A DNA stretch of 64,000 nt from Planctomycetales bacterium (GCA_027451885.1 DAIDHX010000165.1:25432-89431), one strand, 5' to 3'; shown: positions 1 through 8,609, numbered from the stretch's first letter. Numbers and translations are program-made. Notes: generated by a model not told the origin, from the letters alone.

Positions 1-106
1 TGACAGGCGTTCCTGCGGCAACACTCAGGTTTGCCAGCGTACGGATACCTTCTAATTTATCATACGCGTCGGTTTGTCCGGAGTGGGCCGACTGGTTAGA
101 CGGGGT

Positions 107-520
107 TTAATCGTCGTCAATGGGGATGAGATCCACGAGATCATCCTCCTCGTCGTCCTCAATCGCCGCGGCGGGCACGGGCGTTGCGGCCGTGGGGGTG
201 GGTTCTGGTCGGGGAGTGGCTGGGGCCTCCGCCGAATCGAGCTCGACGCGGAACAGGTAAGGTCCGATGGCGATCTCGTCGTTCGGCTTGAGCCGAGCTT
301 CGCGCACGAGTACCCCATTCACGCGCAGGCCGTTGCGGCTCCCGAGGTCGCGGATCAACACTCGATCGTAGGCGATCCCCAGGCAGCAGTGCCTGCGCGA
401 AATCTTGGCTGATTCGATCCGCAGGTCGCACTCGGGATGGCGGCCGACCAGAAGGACGGGCCGCTGCAGCGAAACCGGACCGGCAAGGCCAGGACTTAAA
501 GAGACAAGTCGGAATGACAT
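107..520 (-). CDS. FHA-domain protein (small)
   Basis: A cytoplasmic protein of 137 residues made almost entirely of one forkhead-associated domain, the fold that binds phosphothreonine peptides. The family signature is complete: GRHPECD near residue 25, S-R-R-H about ten residues later, then the SRNG and VNG turns. After the domain comes a Pro/Thr/Ala-rich stretch and a very acidic tail (DDEEDD, ending IPIDDD). No kinase, GGDEF or other output domain is attached, so it probably acts as an adaptor for a Ser/Thr kinase encoded elsewhere. The start is set at ATG 520, where the protein begins MSFRLVSL in register with the paralogue upstream; the frame is open further upstream but that part only overlaps the neighbour. 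It overlaps the 3' end of the upstream FHA gene by about 25 bp, suggesting coupled translation. The phosphopeptide partner is unknown. Confidence 0.8.
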   Translation of the reverse strand: MSFRLVSLSPGLAGPVSLQRPVLLVGRHPECDLRIESAKISRRHCCLGIAYDRVLIRDLGSRNGLRVNGVLVREARLKPNDEIAIGPYLFRVELDSAEAPATPRPEPTPTAATPVPAAAIEDDEEDDLVDLIPIDDD

Positions 521-1077
521 TCGGCGGCGTTCTCCAGCACCGGGCGTCCATTCCCGTTCGATTCCGCCACGCCGCCTTGACCTGATTCGGAATCGGAACC
601 CATTTTCACAATGACCTGAATCTTGCACTTGTCGGCGACATGGGCGGGCAACAGCTTGCGCACCGCCTCGGCAAGAAGTTCAGGATCGCTGTCGGTCTGG
701 CGGATGCTCGCCGAACCTGGATCGGGTTTCTTCGGGCCAGGCTCATCGGAGTCAGGACCCCGCCTCTCGTCGCCCGGCGGTGGTGAATCGACGGTCGGGG
801 TCTTTTCGTAGCGATATCGAATATGCGCGATTGAGAGCTCGTCGCCAGGTTTGAGCCGACCGGTCTCGACCCGCTGGCCGTTGATGCGGATGCCGTTCGT
901 ACTTCCCAGATCGCGAATCTCAATCTCGCCGCAATCGAGCGTCATGCAGCAGTGATGACGAGAGATCCGCAATGATTCCAACCTCGAGTCACAGCCCGGG
1001 TGGCGACCGACAACGATCATGGCCCGATCCAGGGGAATGTCCTCACCCTCTTCGAGAGCCACGAGTCGTGCCGGCAT
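496..1077 (-). CDS. FHA-domain protein with C-terminal extension
   Basis: An FHA-domain protein of about 193 residues, paralogous to the gene that follows it. The signature is GRHPGCD, S-R-H-H, STNG and NG. The domain fills roughly the first 95 residues. A Pro/Asp/Ser-rich linker follows, then a short segment around LAEAVRKLLPAH that looks helical. ATG 1077 is chosen because MPARLVALEEG aligns with the first residues of the paralogue. An in-frame ATG at 1122, preceded by GGAG nine bases upstream, is an equally possible start and would add 15 residues. Its 3' end runs about 25 bp into the next FHA gene, so the two are very probably one transcript. The role is inferred to be phosphothreonine-dependent protein docking; no catalytic domain is present. 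Confidence 0.8.
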   Translation of the reverse strand: MPARLVALEEGEDIPLDRAMIVVGRHPGCDSRLESLRISRHHCCMTLDCGEIEIRDLGSTNGIRINGQRVETGRLKPGDELSIAHIRYRYEKTPTVDSPPPGDERRGPDSDEPGPKKPDPGSASIRQTDSDPELLAEAVRKLLPAHVADKCKIQVIVKMGSDSESGQGGVAESNGNGRPVLENAAECHSDLSL

Positions 1078-1500
1078 GATCACGCGCCTCGAACCATACC
1101 GATCTCGAATTCTGGCAACCATCTTGATCGGCTCCGCCCTTCATTACACTCGATCCTGAACGAAACAGCCAGCATGAACTGACGATTGGCAAGCAGGCCG
1201 GCTAATTCATTCCCGGGGCGTCGCCGCGGCGTACCCCTTCGAGTTGCGAAATTTGAGCGGAGCATACCCAGGATCGCCTCTACATCTTTATCTAATATAG
1301 CGAATCCACGCTTGAAGCAAGACACAACAACGAGAGGATCTTGTGTCCAGCAGCCTCCGAAGGCCGGAGATTGGCTCTATTCGCTACAACCTTACCAGTT
1401 CGCGCCGCTCGCTCACGCGAAGATCCCGGATCGGTCGAGATCCACGATTTCTGATCCTTTCGCGTACTCGCACCTGGTGCGTTGCTAGAAGATCCGAATC
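1078..1500. other. Intergenic region without a supported gene
   Basis: This stretch lies between the FHA pair and the end of the epimerase gene, both on the minus strand. It must hold the promoter of the FHA genes and the 3' end of the epimerase transcript. Short open frames exist but none has a ribosome site and recognisable protein together. I see no convincing hairpin followed by a T-run. Confidence 0.5.
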
Positions 1501-2487
1501 TCACGCTTCAGACCGAAGCCAGTCGAGGGAATCACGCAGCGATTCTTCAATGGGACGCGGCTCGAGCCCCAGCTCCTGCTGGCAGCCGCGCACATCGAAG
1601 TGCATGATCCTTCGCGCCAGGCGAACCCCCGTGACCGTACCCCGCGGCGGTTCACCCCCGAGCCAATCGGCACGTCGCTCGCTCAACCATGCGTAGGCAA
1701 GGGCAACCGCATAGGGCACGTGAAACCGCGGTTTGGGAACACCCGTCAACCGACTCAGAATCCCAAATAATTCATCCAGCGTAAGATTCTCATGCCCCAG
1801 TAGATAACGCTTGCCAGGAATGCCGCGCTGGAACACGCGCACGAGCCCCAGCGCGAGGTCGCGCACGTCGATGAGATTCAGCGTGCAATGGATGGCTGCG
1901 GGAAGTCGGCCCTGCGCGAAGTCGAGGATCAGACGCGTCGGTGGTGAGAGCCCACGATCGCCAGGCCCGACTGGCATGGTGGGATTGGCCACGACCACGG
2001 GCTTGCCCTGGGCTGCCAGCGAAAACGCGTACTGTTCCGCCCGTAACTTCGAACGGCAATACGGGCCGACAGCGTCCGCGAGCGAAATCTGAACGTTTTC
2101 GTCGATGGGGCCTGTGGTGTTTGCTCTGGTCAGGATGCTTTCGGTGCTCGTGTGCAACACGCGTGAGGCGCCTGCTTCGAGCGCGGCGTCGAGCACGTGA
2201 ATCGTTCCCCGGTAATTGACGAGGTCGAATTCCCGGCGGTCGCGTACCCAAAGATTGGGGTTCGCGGCCAGGTGGTAAACTTCGGCCTCCTTTTGAAATG
2301 CGCCGATGAGGGCTCCACGGTCGCGAATGTCCGCGAAGACGATCTCGACACCCTGGGGTAGATGGCCGACCCGAGCTCCGGGCCGCTCAATCACGCGCAC
2401 AGGCTGGCCAGATTTAACCAGAAGCTTGACGAGGTGGGAGCCAATGAAGCCCCCCCCGCCGGTGACGATCGCGAGTCTCGAGTTCAT
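1501..2487 (-). CDS. NAD-dependent sugar epimerase, HpnA-like
   Basis: A 328-residue extended short-chain dehydrogenase/reductase that should interconvert or reduce nucleotide-linked sugars in the cytoplasm with NAD(P). The Rossmann loop is GGGGFIG at residues 10-16, the catalytic serine/threonine lies in HTSTES (112-117), and the YxxxK pair is Y143/K147 (YCRSK). The segment NPTMPVGPGD followed later by LNLIDVRDLA resembles the hopanoid-associated sugar epimerase family HpnA. It begins one base after the stop of the glycosyltransferase gene and is the last gene of a three-gene minus-strand unit. Adjacency to a GT-C glycosyltransferase fits supply of a modified sugar for a lipid-linked or surface glycan. 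Substrate is not decidable from sequence; no hopanoid-cyclisation gene is in the window, so the hpnA name is not assigned. Confidence 0.82.
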   Translation of the reverse strand: MNSRLAIVTGGGGFIGSHLVKLLVKSGQPVRVIERPGARVGHLPQGVEIVFADIRDRGALIGAFQKEAEVYHLAANPNLWVRDRREFDLVNYRGTIHVLDAALEAGASRVLHTSTESILTRANTTGPIDENVQISLADAVGPYCRSKLRAEQYAFSLAAQGKPVVVANPTMPVGPGDRGLSPPTRLILDFAQGRLPAAIHCTLNLIDVRDLALGLVRVFQRGIPGKRYLLGHENLTLDELFGILSRLTGVPKPRFHVPYAVALAYAWLSERRADWLGGEPPRGTVTGVRLARRIMHFDVRGCQQELGLEPRPIEESLRDSLDWLRSEA

Positions 2488-4581
2488 CTACCGCACCGTG
2501 TAGAGACGCTGGTCGGAGCCGATCCAGCGCGGGCCCTGGAGCACGCCTGCCGCGGTCCATTCCTCGAACCGCTCGGGTTGCACGTAATCCGTGAATCCAT
2601 AATTTCCTGGTTGGCGGTATCGCTCGATTTCCTTCCAGTCCACAAACACGTGGGTTACGCCCAGGGCGTGCAGCCGCTCCTTGAGCTGAGCGGGCGTGGC
2701 GGACTTTCCGAGCATCTCGATCCACTCTCGGTCGAAGACGGTGTTGTAGATCACGGGATGCTTCATGTGGAACACAGCCGCCTGGCCGACGACGAGGATG
2801 CGGGCATTCGCCGGCAGTATCTCATCCAGCTCGGCGAGAGAGGGCGTGAGCTTTCTGTTCAGACTGTCTCGCAGCCGGCTGAGATTGGCAGTCCATTCGT
2901 TGAGCCCGGCGAGAGCGGAGGAGACATATGCGAAATTGGCGATGAGAGCGAGTGCGACGACGCTTCCGCGCACGATGGCCCAGCCTCGATCGGTTCTCCA
3001 GTCCGCGCCCAGGCCGGCGAGCACCGCGAGTACCGGCAGGATCGGTAGCCAGAAGCGATCGAGCCGGTGCGTGAGCAACCACCAGGTCAGGAAGAGATAG
3101 AATGCGTATCCCAGCAGCCAGGCGGCCGCCTTGCGCGACCCTGGCCTTGCCAGGGCAAAGACTCCAAAGGCTACATACAGGGATGACTGCCAGTCCGAGC
3201 GGCCGGCCACATCCACAACCGAAAGCCAGAAGTCGTGGAGGCGAATCGGCCTGGGGCCGTGCACGCGATTCCACTTTGCCTCGCGCTCCTGGTCCCATTG
3301 GCTGGAGTGGAAGACACGGTCGGCCAGTGGGTAGACTGGGTTGCCGGTGTCAATCACGTTCTTGACGAGCCACGGGCCCATCACGATCGCCCAACCAACG
3401 AACAGGCAGAGCAGGGGCTCGGCCGTGCGCTTGCGAATTCCCTGTGCAACCGCGAGCATGCCGAGCGGGATCACCGCCGAAATCAATCCCGGGTATTTGC
3501 ATCCCATCGCACCCCCAGCTAGAAGCCCCAGCAAACTCCAGCGCGCGCGGGGGAGAATCGCCGCTCCGAGGGAAAAAGTCCAGAGTATCCCCGCGTGGTA
3601 GAAACAGAGCGGCCCCTCCACGTAGGCGATCAAGGCCAGGCGATAGATCCACGGTGTCGTGAGATAAACAAGCGCTGCCAGCGCCCCTGCCGCGGGGGAA
3701 GCCAGCCGCGCGCCAGCCCCCGCGATCAGAACCGCGGCCGCGGGCGCGAAAAGGCCAACCGCTAGCTGCCCCACAAGCGCGCCCCGGATCCAGTCGTCCA
3801 GGAGCTCCATTCCCATCAGGTGAAGCATCTCCACGTTGAAAGGCATGCTTGTATAAACATTGTGCGGTAGAAACTGGATTCTCCCGGCCTGGTAATATTC
3901 CTTCGGACCTTGCAGGTGGTATTCGCGCACGTCAAAATCCACGGCCGGCAGCATCGAGCCCAGGATCATGACGAGCACGAAGGGAAAGACCAGGGCTGCG
4001 CAGATCCATCCGGTCCGTCCCAAGGAAGGCCATGGAGCGCGGTGCAGGCGCGAGCGCGTAAGTCCGATGAGCGCGCAGGCACCCAGGCCGATTCTCGTTG
4101 ACCAGGGAGTCAGCCAGCCCATGCGGCCCAGTACGAGAGCGGCATCGCCCAGGATCGCTGCGCCCAGGCCGTAACCGAGTGCGATGCGTTCCCAGAGTGT
4201 GATTCCGGGGGCGATGCCGAGTCTGCGCGATATAGAGTCGCCGAGTCCAATCGCGGCCAGAGCAAGGAGCGCGCCGGCCAGCACGATTGGCACGCGCTCG
4301 GGAAGGTTTTCAAAGTGGCTGAGTTCACCGAGCGCCTGGCCGAAGAACGACTCGCGAAAGGATGTGCCGGGTACGACCTCGGGAATCGCCTTGAGTGCCA
4401 AATAGGCGCGGCGGACCTTCTCGCCCTGCGGTAAGCCTGTATTGTCGGCATTCGGCAGGGGTTCGATCATGAACCACAGGAACCACGCGAGCTGGAACGC
4501 GGCGATCGCGATGAGAATCGCTGCGTTCTGCCAGCCAGCCGCGCGTGGCGATGCCGAAGCTGGGTCGCCCGCGGCGTTCAC
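2488..4581 (-). CDS. GT-C membrane glycosyltransferase (GT39-like)
   Basis: A polytopic inner-membrane protein of 697 residues with roughly ten or more hydrophobic segments and a soluble C-terminal domain of about 130 residues. This is the architecture of GT-C enzymes of the GT39/ArnT/PMT class, which transfer a sugar from a polyprenyl-phosphate donor to an extracytoplasmic acceptor. The early loop has the acidic motif DVREYH around residue 210, where GT-C enzymes keep their catalytic aspartate. The GTG start overlaps the stop of the upstream dehydratase gene in a GTGA arrangement, and its own stop abuts the ATG of the epimerase, so all three genes are translationally coupled. Acceptor and sugar are unknown. 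It could also be a membrane protein of related fold without transferase activity. Confidence 0.75.
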   Translation of the reverse strand: MNAAGDPASASPRAAGWQNAAILIAIAAFQLAWFLWFMIEPLPNADNTGLPQGEKVRRAYLALKAIPEVVPGTSFRESFFGQALGELSHFENLPERVPIVLAGALLALAAIGLGDSISRRLGIAPGITLWERIALGYGLGAAILGDAALVLGRMGWLTPWSTRIGLGACALIGLTRSRLHRAPWPSLGRTGWICAALVFPFVLVMILGSMLPAVDFDVREYHLQGPKEYYQAGRIQFLPHNVYTSMPFNVEMLHLMGMELLDDWIRGALVGQLAVGLFAPAAAVLIAGAGARLASPAAGALAALVYLTTPWIYRLALIAYVEGPLCFYHAGILWTFSLGAAILPRARWSLLGLLAGGAMGCKYPGLISAVIPLGMLAVAQGIRKRTAEPLLCLFVGWAIVMGPWLVKNVIDTGNPVYPLADRVFHSSQWDQEREAKWNRVHGPRPIRLHDFWLSVVDVAGRSDWQSSLYVAFGVFALARPGSRKAAAWLLGYAFYLFLTWWLLTHRLDRFWLPILPVLAVLAGLGADWRTDRGWAIVRGSVVALALIANFAYVSSALAGLNEWTANLSRLRDSLNRKLTPSLAELDEILPANARILVVGQAAVFHMKHPVIYNTVFDREWIEMLGKSATPAQLKERLHALGVTHVFVDWKEIERYRQPGNYGFTDYVQPERFEEWTAAGVLQGPRWIGSDQRLYTVR

Positions 4582-6155
4582 AAGACGGGTCCGATGGTCC
4601 AGGGAGCGAATTCCTCTTCGCCGATTCCGTCGCGCTCGCTCCTGGTCGCCTCGCCGCTCGCCACGCGCAGGATCAGGTCGTAGAGCCTGCGACCGGCCGC
4701 CTCGACCGGTTCGCCGTCGAGAATGGGGCCGGCGTCCATGTCCATGTCGTCGATCATTCTTTCATACATCGGCGTGTTGGTGGCGAGCTTGATGCACGGC
4801 GTTGGTTTGAGCCCGAGCACACTTCCGCGCCCGGTGGTGAAGACGAGCACATTGGCGCCGCCAGCGACGAGACCGGTCGTGCACGGAGGGTCGTAGCCGG
4901 GCGTATCCATGAAGACGAGCCCTGGGCCGTTGACCTGTCCCGCGTATGGGACGACATCCACAAGAGCGGTCGATCCCGCCTTGGCCACGGCGCCCAGGGA
5001 CTTTTCGTAAATCGTGGTGAGCCCGCCGGCCTTGTTGCCTGGCGAGGGATTATTATCGATCCGGGCGCCGAAGACCCCGGTATACCACTCCCACCATTTG
5101 ATCCGATCAACCAGCTTTTGACCGACCTCAGCCGTGACTGCCCTGCGAGTGAGGAGATGCTCCGCGCCATAGACTTCGGTGGTTTCGCCCAGTACCGCCG
5201 CGCCGCCGTCCGCGATCAGCATGTCCGCCGCAGCGCCGAGCGCTGGGTTCGCCGTTACGCCGGAATTGCCGTCCGATCCGCCGCATTCCATCGCCAGCAC
5301 GATCTTCGATGCCGGTTGTTCCGAACGCGTCCATGAATTTGCTGCCGGCATCAACTCCTCCACAGCTCGAACCGCGGCCTCGATCGTGCGCGTGACCCCA
5401 CCCTCTTCCTGTATCGTCAGCATGCGGGGACGGTGATCGGCCCGTGATCTGCCCCCAGACGCCTGCGCGCCCAGCACGACGAGATCACGCGCTTCGACCA
5501 GGTGGCTCGCGTAACTGACCTCGCAGCCGAGACCGACGATCACGTAGGCCGCGACGTTGGGATGATGCGCGAAACCCGCGAGAACGCGTTCGAGGATCTG
5601 ATGGTCCGTACCCTCGAACGGTAGCCCGCAGCCCCCCTTGTGGGTGATTGCGAAGACCGAGTCCACGTTGGGAAAATCGCGGCGATAGCGGCCGTCCTTG
5701 AAGCGGTCTGCCACCGCACGTGAGGTGCTCGCCGAGCAGTTGACGGTGCTGATCACCGCAATGGTGTTGCGAGTGCCCACGCGACCATCGGGGCGGAGAT
5801 AGCCCTGGAAGGTCCTGGCTGGTCCAGGCAAGGGATCGGGCGGGTGCGGGCGCTCGCTCGCGAACGCGTAATCGCGCTCGAAGAGATCGGCCCGCAAATT
5901 CTGCACATGCACGTGGCTGCCCGCGGGAATCGCCTGGGATGCGAAACCGATCACCTGGCCGTACTTCCGCACGGGAGCCCCGGCCGAAATCGGCCGTACC
6001 GCAAGCTTGTGCCCAAGTGCGATGGGCTCGCGAACCTCAACGCGCGCGCCTCCTAGCTCGAGCGCCGTTCCCCGAGGGATCGGCCTGGTCGCAACCGCAA
6101 CGTCGTCCTCGCTCCGAAGCAAAATCGCGCTTGCCGAACGTGATGCGCCACTCAT
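4578..6155 (-). CDS. Altronate/galactarate dehydratase-like (UxaA family)
   Basis: A 525-residue cytoplasmic protein of the UxaA/GarD family, Fe(II)-dependent hydro-lyases that dehydrate sugar acids such as altronate or galactarate to 2-keto-3-deoxy acids. Residues about 15-95 form the small SAF-type N-terminal domain. The rest is the large family domain, with the segments VGTRNTIAVISTVNCS, HKGGCGLPF, VGLGCEVSY and MECGGSDGNSG, which carry conserved Cys and His residues suited to metal binding. The full length of about 500 residues is normal for fused UxaA. ATG 6155 follows GGAAGG at six bases. It opens a tightly coupled unit with a GT-C glycosyltransferase and an epimerase, an odd setting for a catabolic enzyme, since no uronate isomerase or KDG kinase is nearby. 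Confidence 0.85.
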   Translation of the reverse strand: MSGASRSASAILLRSEDDVAVATRPIPRGTALELGGARVEVREPIALGHKLAVRPISAGAPVRKYGQVIGFASQAIPAGSHVHVQNLRADLFERDYAFASERPHPPDPLPGPARTFQGYLRPDGRVGTRNTIAVISTVNCSASTSRAVADRFKDGRYRRDFPNVDSVFAITHKGGCGLPFEGTDHQILERVLAGFAHHPNVAAYVIVGLGCEVSYASHLVEARDLVVLGAQASGGRSRADHRPRMLTIQEEGGVTRTIEAAVRAVEELMPAANSWTRSEQPASKIVLAMECGGSDGNSGVTANPALGAAADMLIADGGAAVLGETTEVYGAEHLLTRRAVTAEVGQKLVDRIKWWEWYTGVFGARIDNNPSPGNKAGGLTTIYEKSLGAVAKAGSTALVDVVPYAGQVNGPGLVFMDTPGYDPPCTTGLVAGGANVLVFTTGRGSVLGLKPTPCIKLATNTPMYERMIDDMDMDAGPILDGEPVEAAGRRLYDLILRVASGEATRSERDGIGEEEFAPWTIGPVL

Positions 6156-6307
6156 TCAAGGCCTTCCTGTTCGCGTGCCCGTTCCGTAGCCAGAAACTCT
6201 ATTCTAGAGGTTAACCTGGTTCATGTTGAGACGCCTGTGAGCCGCTTCGCGGCGGAGTGCTCGATCCGTCCTGTGATTTGCCTTCGCACGCGGAGGGCGC
6301 AGGCGGC

Positions 6308-7150
6308 TCAGGCGTTGGCCGGGAGGTCGCGTATTGCGAAGACAACGAAGGCCGCCGCGATGCAACCTGCGCCAATACCGCCCAGGATCGCCGCGTTGCG
6401 CGCGAGCGTCTCGCCCGTGGTCACCAGCTCGACTGGGTTGTACGCCTTGAAGATCGAAACGCGTTCGAACCACGGGCGCCATTTCCAGTCATCGAGCACG
6501 GGCACGATTGAGACGACGTAAGCCACGAAGCCGGCTGCTGTTAGCCCCGCACCAATCGAATTCGGCCGCCAGCGGACGTGATCGAAGGCGGAGGCAAACA
6601 GCGTGTAACCGTAGATCGGCAGCCCGAGCGCGGCCAGATTGAGCGCAGGCAACATCAGGACTGCCACCGTTGGAGGCTCGCGCAGGGTGTTGAAGCGAAT
6701 TGCAAATGCCGCACCGGCGAGTAGCCCGCCTGGAAGCACCACAAGTCCCGCGATCGCGACCACAACCTGAGCGGCGAGATACGTTCCGCGCCCGATGGGC
6801 CGCGACAGCAGGAGATCCATGGTGCCGCGCTCGATTTCGGCGGCGATTGCGGCGGACCCGCGGCCGATCGCCCACATCGAGATCAGGAAGAAGATGAAGG
6901 GATGCGACCAGGACAGGACGATCAGCGACGCCGAGCTTGGCGACTCCGTGACCCCCAGGTTTCGCATCCAGCGCATCTGGTTCTGGACATCCTGATCGCT
7001 TGAGCTCAGGCGTTCGAGGAAGCGCTGTTCGTTGAGCGCCGTCACAAAAACAAAGAGCCAGCCGAGCCCGAAGAGCGCGGCGGCCGAGAGCACGAGCGAC
7101 CATCGTGTGTCGTGCAGATGCTTGCCGACCAGCATTCGAAAGGGCTTCAT
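6308..7150 (-). CDS. ABC-2 type exporter permease
   Basis: A 280-residue integral membrane protein with about six hydrophobic segments, of the ABC-2 family (NosY-like). It would form the membrane channel of an exporter together with the ATPase encoded just upstream. The segment ERGTMDLLLSRPIGRGTYLAAQ-type loop, around residue 105, is the cytoplasmic coupling region typical of these permeases (Glu-Arg followed by a Ser-Arg-Pro turn). Its ATG overlaps the TGA of the ATPase gene by four bases, so the two subunits are made together. The substrate is not visible from sequence; ABC-2 pairs of this type export drugs, lipids, polysaccharides or metals, or assist membrane-protein biogenesis. Confidence 0.85.
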   Translation of the reverse strand: MKPFRMLVGKHLHDTRWSLVLSAAALFGLGWLFVFVTALNEQRFLERLSSSDQDVQNQMRWMRNLGVTESPSSASLIVLSWSHPFIFFLISMWAIGRGSAAIAAEIERGTMDLLLSRPIGRGTYLAAQVVVAIAGLVVLPGGLLAGAAFAIRFNTLREPPTVAVLMLPALNLAALGLPIYGYTLFASAFDHVRWRPNSIGAGLTAAGFVAYVVSIVPVLDDWKWRPWFERVSIFKAYNPVELVTTGETLARNAAILGGIGAGCIAAAFVVFAIRDLPANA

Positions 7151-8061
7151 CGCTCGATTCCTCCCTCGCCTTCCGCGCGGGGCCCGTGGAAGCGGTCGTA
7201 AAGACTCTGAAGGTCCTCAACGCCGATTGCCACGTCCGCCACGGGTGCTGACGCGAGCCAGGACAACAGGCCTTGCAGCGATCCGTGATGCTCAAAGAGA
7301 AGCCCTGGCCCGTTCGCCTCCCGCGGCACTAGCCCGAGCTCGGGGGGGATGGATACGGTCTCGTTACTCGCGAATCGCAAGAGCACCATGCGCAGTCGCA
7401 CCCCGGTTGCCAGGTTCTCCACGTGCATGAGCTGGCCCTTGCGCATGATTGCGACCCGGTCCGCAACCTGCTCCACTTCGGAAAGTACATGGCCCGAGAA
7501 GATCACGGTTTGACCCTCGGACCTGGCCTGCCGCACCAGGTCGAGCACAATTCCCCGCGCTGAGGGATCGAGCGCGGACGTGGGTTCGTCAAGGATCAGG
7601 GTGTCGACAGGGTCGCCGAAAGCAAGGGCAAGCGCCAGTTTCTGCTTCATCCCCGTCGAGTAAGTTCGCACCCGCCTGCGCAGGTCGAGATCCATGACCC
7701 GCTCGGCGATGGCAATCGCCCGGTCCAGCCCCATGCCTCCACGCAACCCGCTCAGCAACCTGAGCACCCCCAGACCCGTCAGCGACCCGTACATCCGGAT
7801 CTCGCCCGGTAAGTAGGAGACCGTCCGCCGAACCTCAAGACTCTCTCGCCAAACGTCCAGGCCATCCACCTTCGCCCACCCCGCCGTCGCTCGCAGCATA
7901 CCCAGCAGGAGCCGGATCGCCGTTGTTTTGCCAGAACCGTTCGGCCCTAACAGCCCGAACACCTCGCCCCGTCGCACCTCCAGCGAAAGCCCATCGAGCG
8001 CAACCACCGCGCCGTAGTGCTTCGAAAGACCCTCCGTAACAATCACGCTCGGTCGGTCCAT
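7147..8061 (-). CDS. ABC transporter ATP-binding protein
   Basis: A 304-residue ABC ATPase. The Walker A is GPNGSGKTT (residues 39-47), the signature is YSTGMKQKL, the Walker B is LILDEPTSALDP and the H-loop is FSGHVLSE. The Q-loop position reads YLPGE instead of the usual P-Q, as in a subgroup of ABC-2 partners. About 80 residues after the nucleotide-binding domain form a C-terminal extension of the kind seen in ABC-2 ATPases. It drives the permease encoded immediately downstream, with a four-base ATGA overlap. A GGAG-containing stretch lies upstream of ATG 8061. A 14-bp perfect palindrome sits about 52 bp upstream of the start and is a candidate operator for the pair. Confidence 0.9.
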   Translation of the reverse strand: MDRPSVIVTEGLSKHYGAVVALDGLSLEVRRGEVFGLLGPNGSGKTTAIRLLLGMLRATAGWAKVDGLDVWRESLEVRRTVSYLPGEIRMYGSLTGLGVLRLLSGLRGGMGLDRAIAIAERVMDLDLRRRVRTYSTGMKQKLALALAFGDPVDTLILDEPTSALDPSARGIVLDLVRQARSEGQTVIFSGHVLSEVEQVADRVAIMRKGQLMHVENLATGVRLRMVLLRFASNETVSIPPELGLVPREANGPGLLFEHHGSLQGLLSWLASAPVADVAIGVEDLQSLYDRFHGPRAEGEGGIER

Positions 8062-8112
8062 GATGGTCTAGCTCTTCTCCTTGGTTTCCCCATCTTTACC
8101 TGGAGGCGCTTA

Positions 8113-8126
8113 AAAAGACGTCTTTT
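8113..8126. promoter_or_regulatory. 14-bp perfect palindrome, candidate operator
   Basis: The sequence AAAAGACGTCTTTT reads identically on both strands and lies about 52 bp upstream of the ABC ATPase start codon. A site of this form and position suits a dimeric transcription regulator. No regulator gene is adjacent, so the protein that would bind is unknown. Confidence 0.4.
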
Positions 8127-8274
8127 CGGGTTTTGGACTTGTTACGCAGAGGCATGGGCGATGGGTTTCGCGATGCGATCCGAAAATGTTTCCAGATTAA
8201 GCCCAGTAAAAACGCCTTATAAGACGATTAAGTTGGCATAAGAGGGATGCCGTTGTATGTTATCCCTTTTTTGG

Positions 8275-8306
8275 CGACCTGCCCCGAGTCGCAGCGGGGC
8301 AGGTCG
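8275..8306 (+). other. Strong inverted repeat (12-bp stem, 8-nt loop)
   Basis: CGACCTGCCCCG (8275-8286) pairs perfectly with CGGGGCAGGTCG (8295-8306) around an eight-base loop. On the plus strand it is followed by the only mildly T-rich TCTCTTG; on the minus strand an A-run follows, so it is not a canonical terminator for the ABC genes. It lies about 80 bp before the small plus-strand gene and could be a leader structure. Confidence 0.4.
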
Positions 8307-8387
8307 TCTCTTGTGGCACGAACTCATGGAATCATTCGCAAATCGGGCTCTGGGATTGTTCCTGGGCCTGAGAAGAGGGCTGTTGGC

Positions 8388-8609
8388 ATGGCGTCCACGG
8401 CGACCGCGCGGCAGGATCGGGCGGGATTGGCCGGGCTTCGGCTTTACACCGGTGATGGTGATGATTCGCGCTCCGCGTACTGGAGGATCAGCGGGCACAG
8501 GACAGCGCTTTTGATCTGGACGCCGGAGGAGTGGGAAGCACTTGCCGAGCGGCCGGACGACGCCCAGTACCATCCCTGCGGCGTCTGGTGTGCGCTGCGA
8601 GTTTTGTGA
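8388..8609 (+). CDS. Small hypothetical protein, 73 residues
   Basis: A short plus-strand gene read from ATG 8388. The frame is open further upstream, but the N-terminal part there lacks protein-like composition. The C-terminal half (YWRISGHRTALLIWTPEEW, then PDDAQYHPCGVWCALRVL) has the ordered aromatic/hydrophobic pattern of a real compact protein, with two cysteines near the end. I do not recognise a named domain. It ends 32 bp before the convergent lipoprotein gene. The alternative is a chance open frame, which the high GC content makes possible; the amino-acid pattern argues against it. Confidence 0.5.
   Translation: MASTATARQDRAGLAGLRLYTGDGDDSRSAYWRISGHRTALLIWTPEEWEALAERPDDAQYHPCGVWCALRVL

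Larger units (their letters stand above)
8062..8387. other. Intergenic region upstream of the ABC exporter
   Basis: A region without a supported gene between the ABC ATPase start (minus) and a small plus-strand gene. It should carry divergent promoters for both. It is clearly more AT-rich than its surroundings and holds two structures listed separately: the palindrome at 8113-8126 and the 12-bp-stem hairpin at 8275-8306. Confidence 0.5.
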
